The position numbers and the translations under genes were made by a program. The notes beneath the pieces were generated by a model. It was not told the origin of the DNA, did not search any database, and saw only the letters and a program-made list of their open reading frames with translations. A stretch of DNA of 64,000 nt from Arthrobacter sp. FB24 (GTDB lineage: Bacteria; Actinomycetota; Actinomycetes; Actinomycetales; Micrococcaceae), in assembly GCF_000196235.1 (NCBI RefSeq), contig NC_008541.1, positions 3,100,001 to 3,164,000 of the forward strand, written 5' to 3'. Positions 63,964 through 64,000 of the stretch are shown here, in pieces. Positions within the stretch are counted from its first letter, which is position 1. The number at the start of each line of letters is the position of its first letter.

Positions 63964-64000
63964 GTCCCTTGCCTCTCCACGTTGGTTCCGGCGTTCGGCC

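Overview
The window is ordinary, densely coded chromosome of a high-GC actinobacterium, most likely Micrococcaceae (Arthrobacter or Pseudarthrobacter type). Supporting evidence: GC-rich codon use, frequent GTG starts, many leaderless genes, an AdnAB-type end-resection pair, the coproporphyrin-dependent haem route (HemY, HemH, HemQ), actinobacterial DapD, DUF3107 and DUF3117 proteins, and a SigE/anti-sigma/TatB group. I saw no tRNA or rRNA gene, insertion sequence, prophage or CRISPR array.

Layout. 1-11.4 kb is a DNA-repair and nucleotide block: partial UvrD2-type helicase, NudC, a kinase-fold protein, AdnB and AdnA helicase-nucleases, an alkyltransferase-like protein and a DnaQ-fold exonuclease. 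11.7-14.4 kb is metNIQ, a methionine importer. 14.5-27.2 kb is a nearly complete haem pathway: hemE, hemY, a Pro-rich surface protein, hemQ, hemH, hemC, hemD, hemB, an LLM flavin oxidoreductase and hemL on the minus strand, with hemA divergent on the plus strand. 27.5-33.7 kb holds moeZ, a TetR regulator, DUF3107 and the thiamine genes thiO-thiS-thiG behind a TPP riboswitch, with thiE divergent. 33.7-41.4 kb carries a ferritin-like protein, an RNB exoribonuclease, a DEAD-box helicase, an orphan DNA methyltransferase, a PHP phosphoesterase and aminopeptidase P. 41.5-49 kb has a stress protein, a soluble MgtE/CBS protein, DUF1003, an Mrp-type Fe-S carrier, TatB, an extended anti-sigma factor, SigE, an O-methyltransferase and DUF3117. 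49.2-55.2 kb has a GT-C-like membrane enzyme, a DivIVA-like protein, a LOG protein and gluABCD. 55.3-64 kb contains the lysine/DAP genes dapE, dapD and dapC, plus a lysozyme-fold protein, a TetR regulator, galE, gltA and ferredoxin fdxA.

How it fits together. Most genes are housekeeping, and several clusters supply one another. MoeZ can supply sulfur to ThiS for ThiG. HemA, HemL, HemB, HemC, HemD, HemE, HemY, HemH and HemQ form a continuous path from glutamyl-tRNA to haem b. DapD, DapC and DapE carry consecutive succinyl-branch steps.

The most striking regulatory signal is a TAnnnT hexamer placed so that the start codon is the predicted first transcribed base. It precedes at least fifteen genes and implies widespread leaderless transcripts. 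Other points of interest are a TPP riboswitch whose end contains the thiO ribosome binding site, a 14-bp perfect palindrome before hemQ, a CRP/GlxR-like site before gltA, a dispersed TTGAGCC/TCGAAACC intergenic repeat, an anti-sigma factor with a large extra exported domain, and catalytic-site oddities in the kinase-fold, RNB, NudC, HemB and AdnA proteins. I found no clearly novel multi-gene system.
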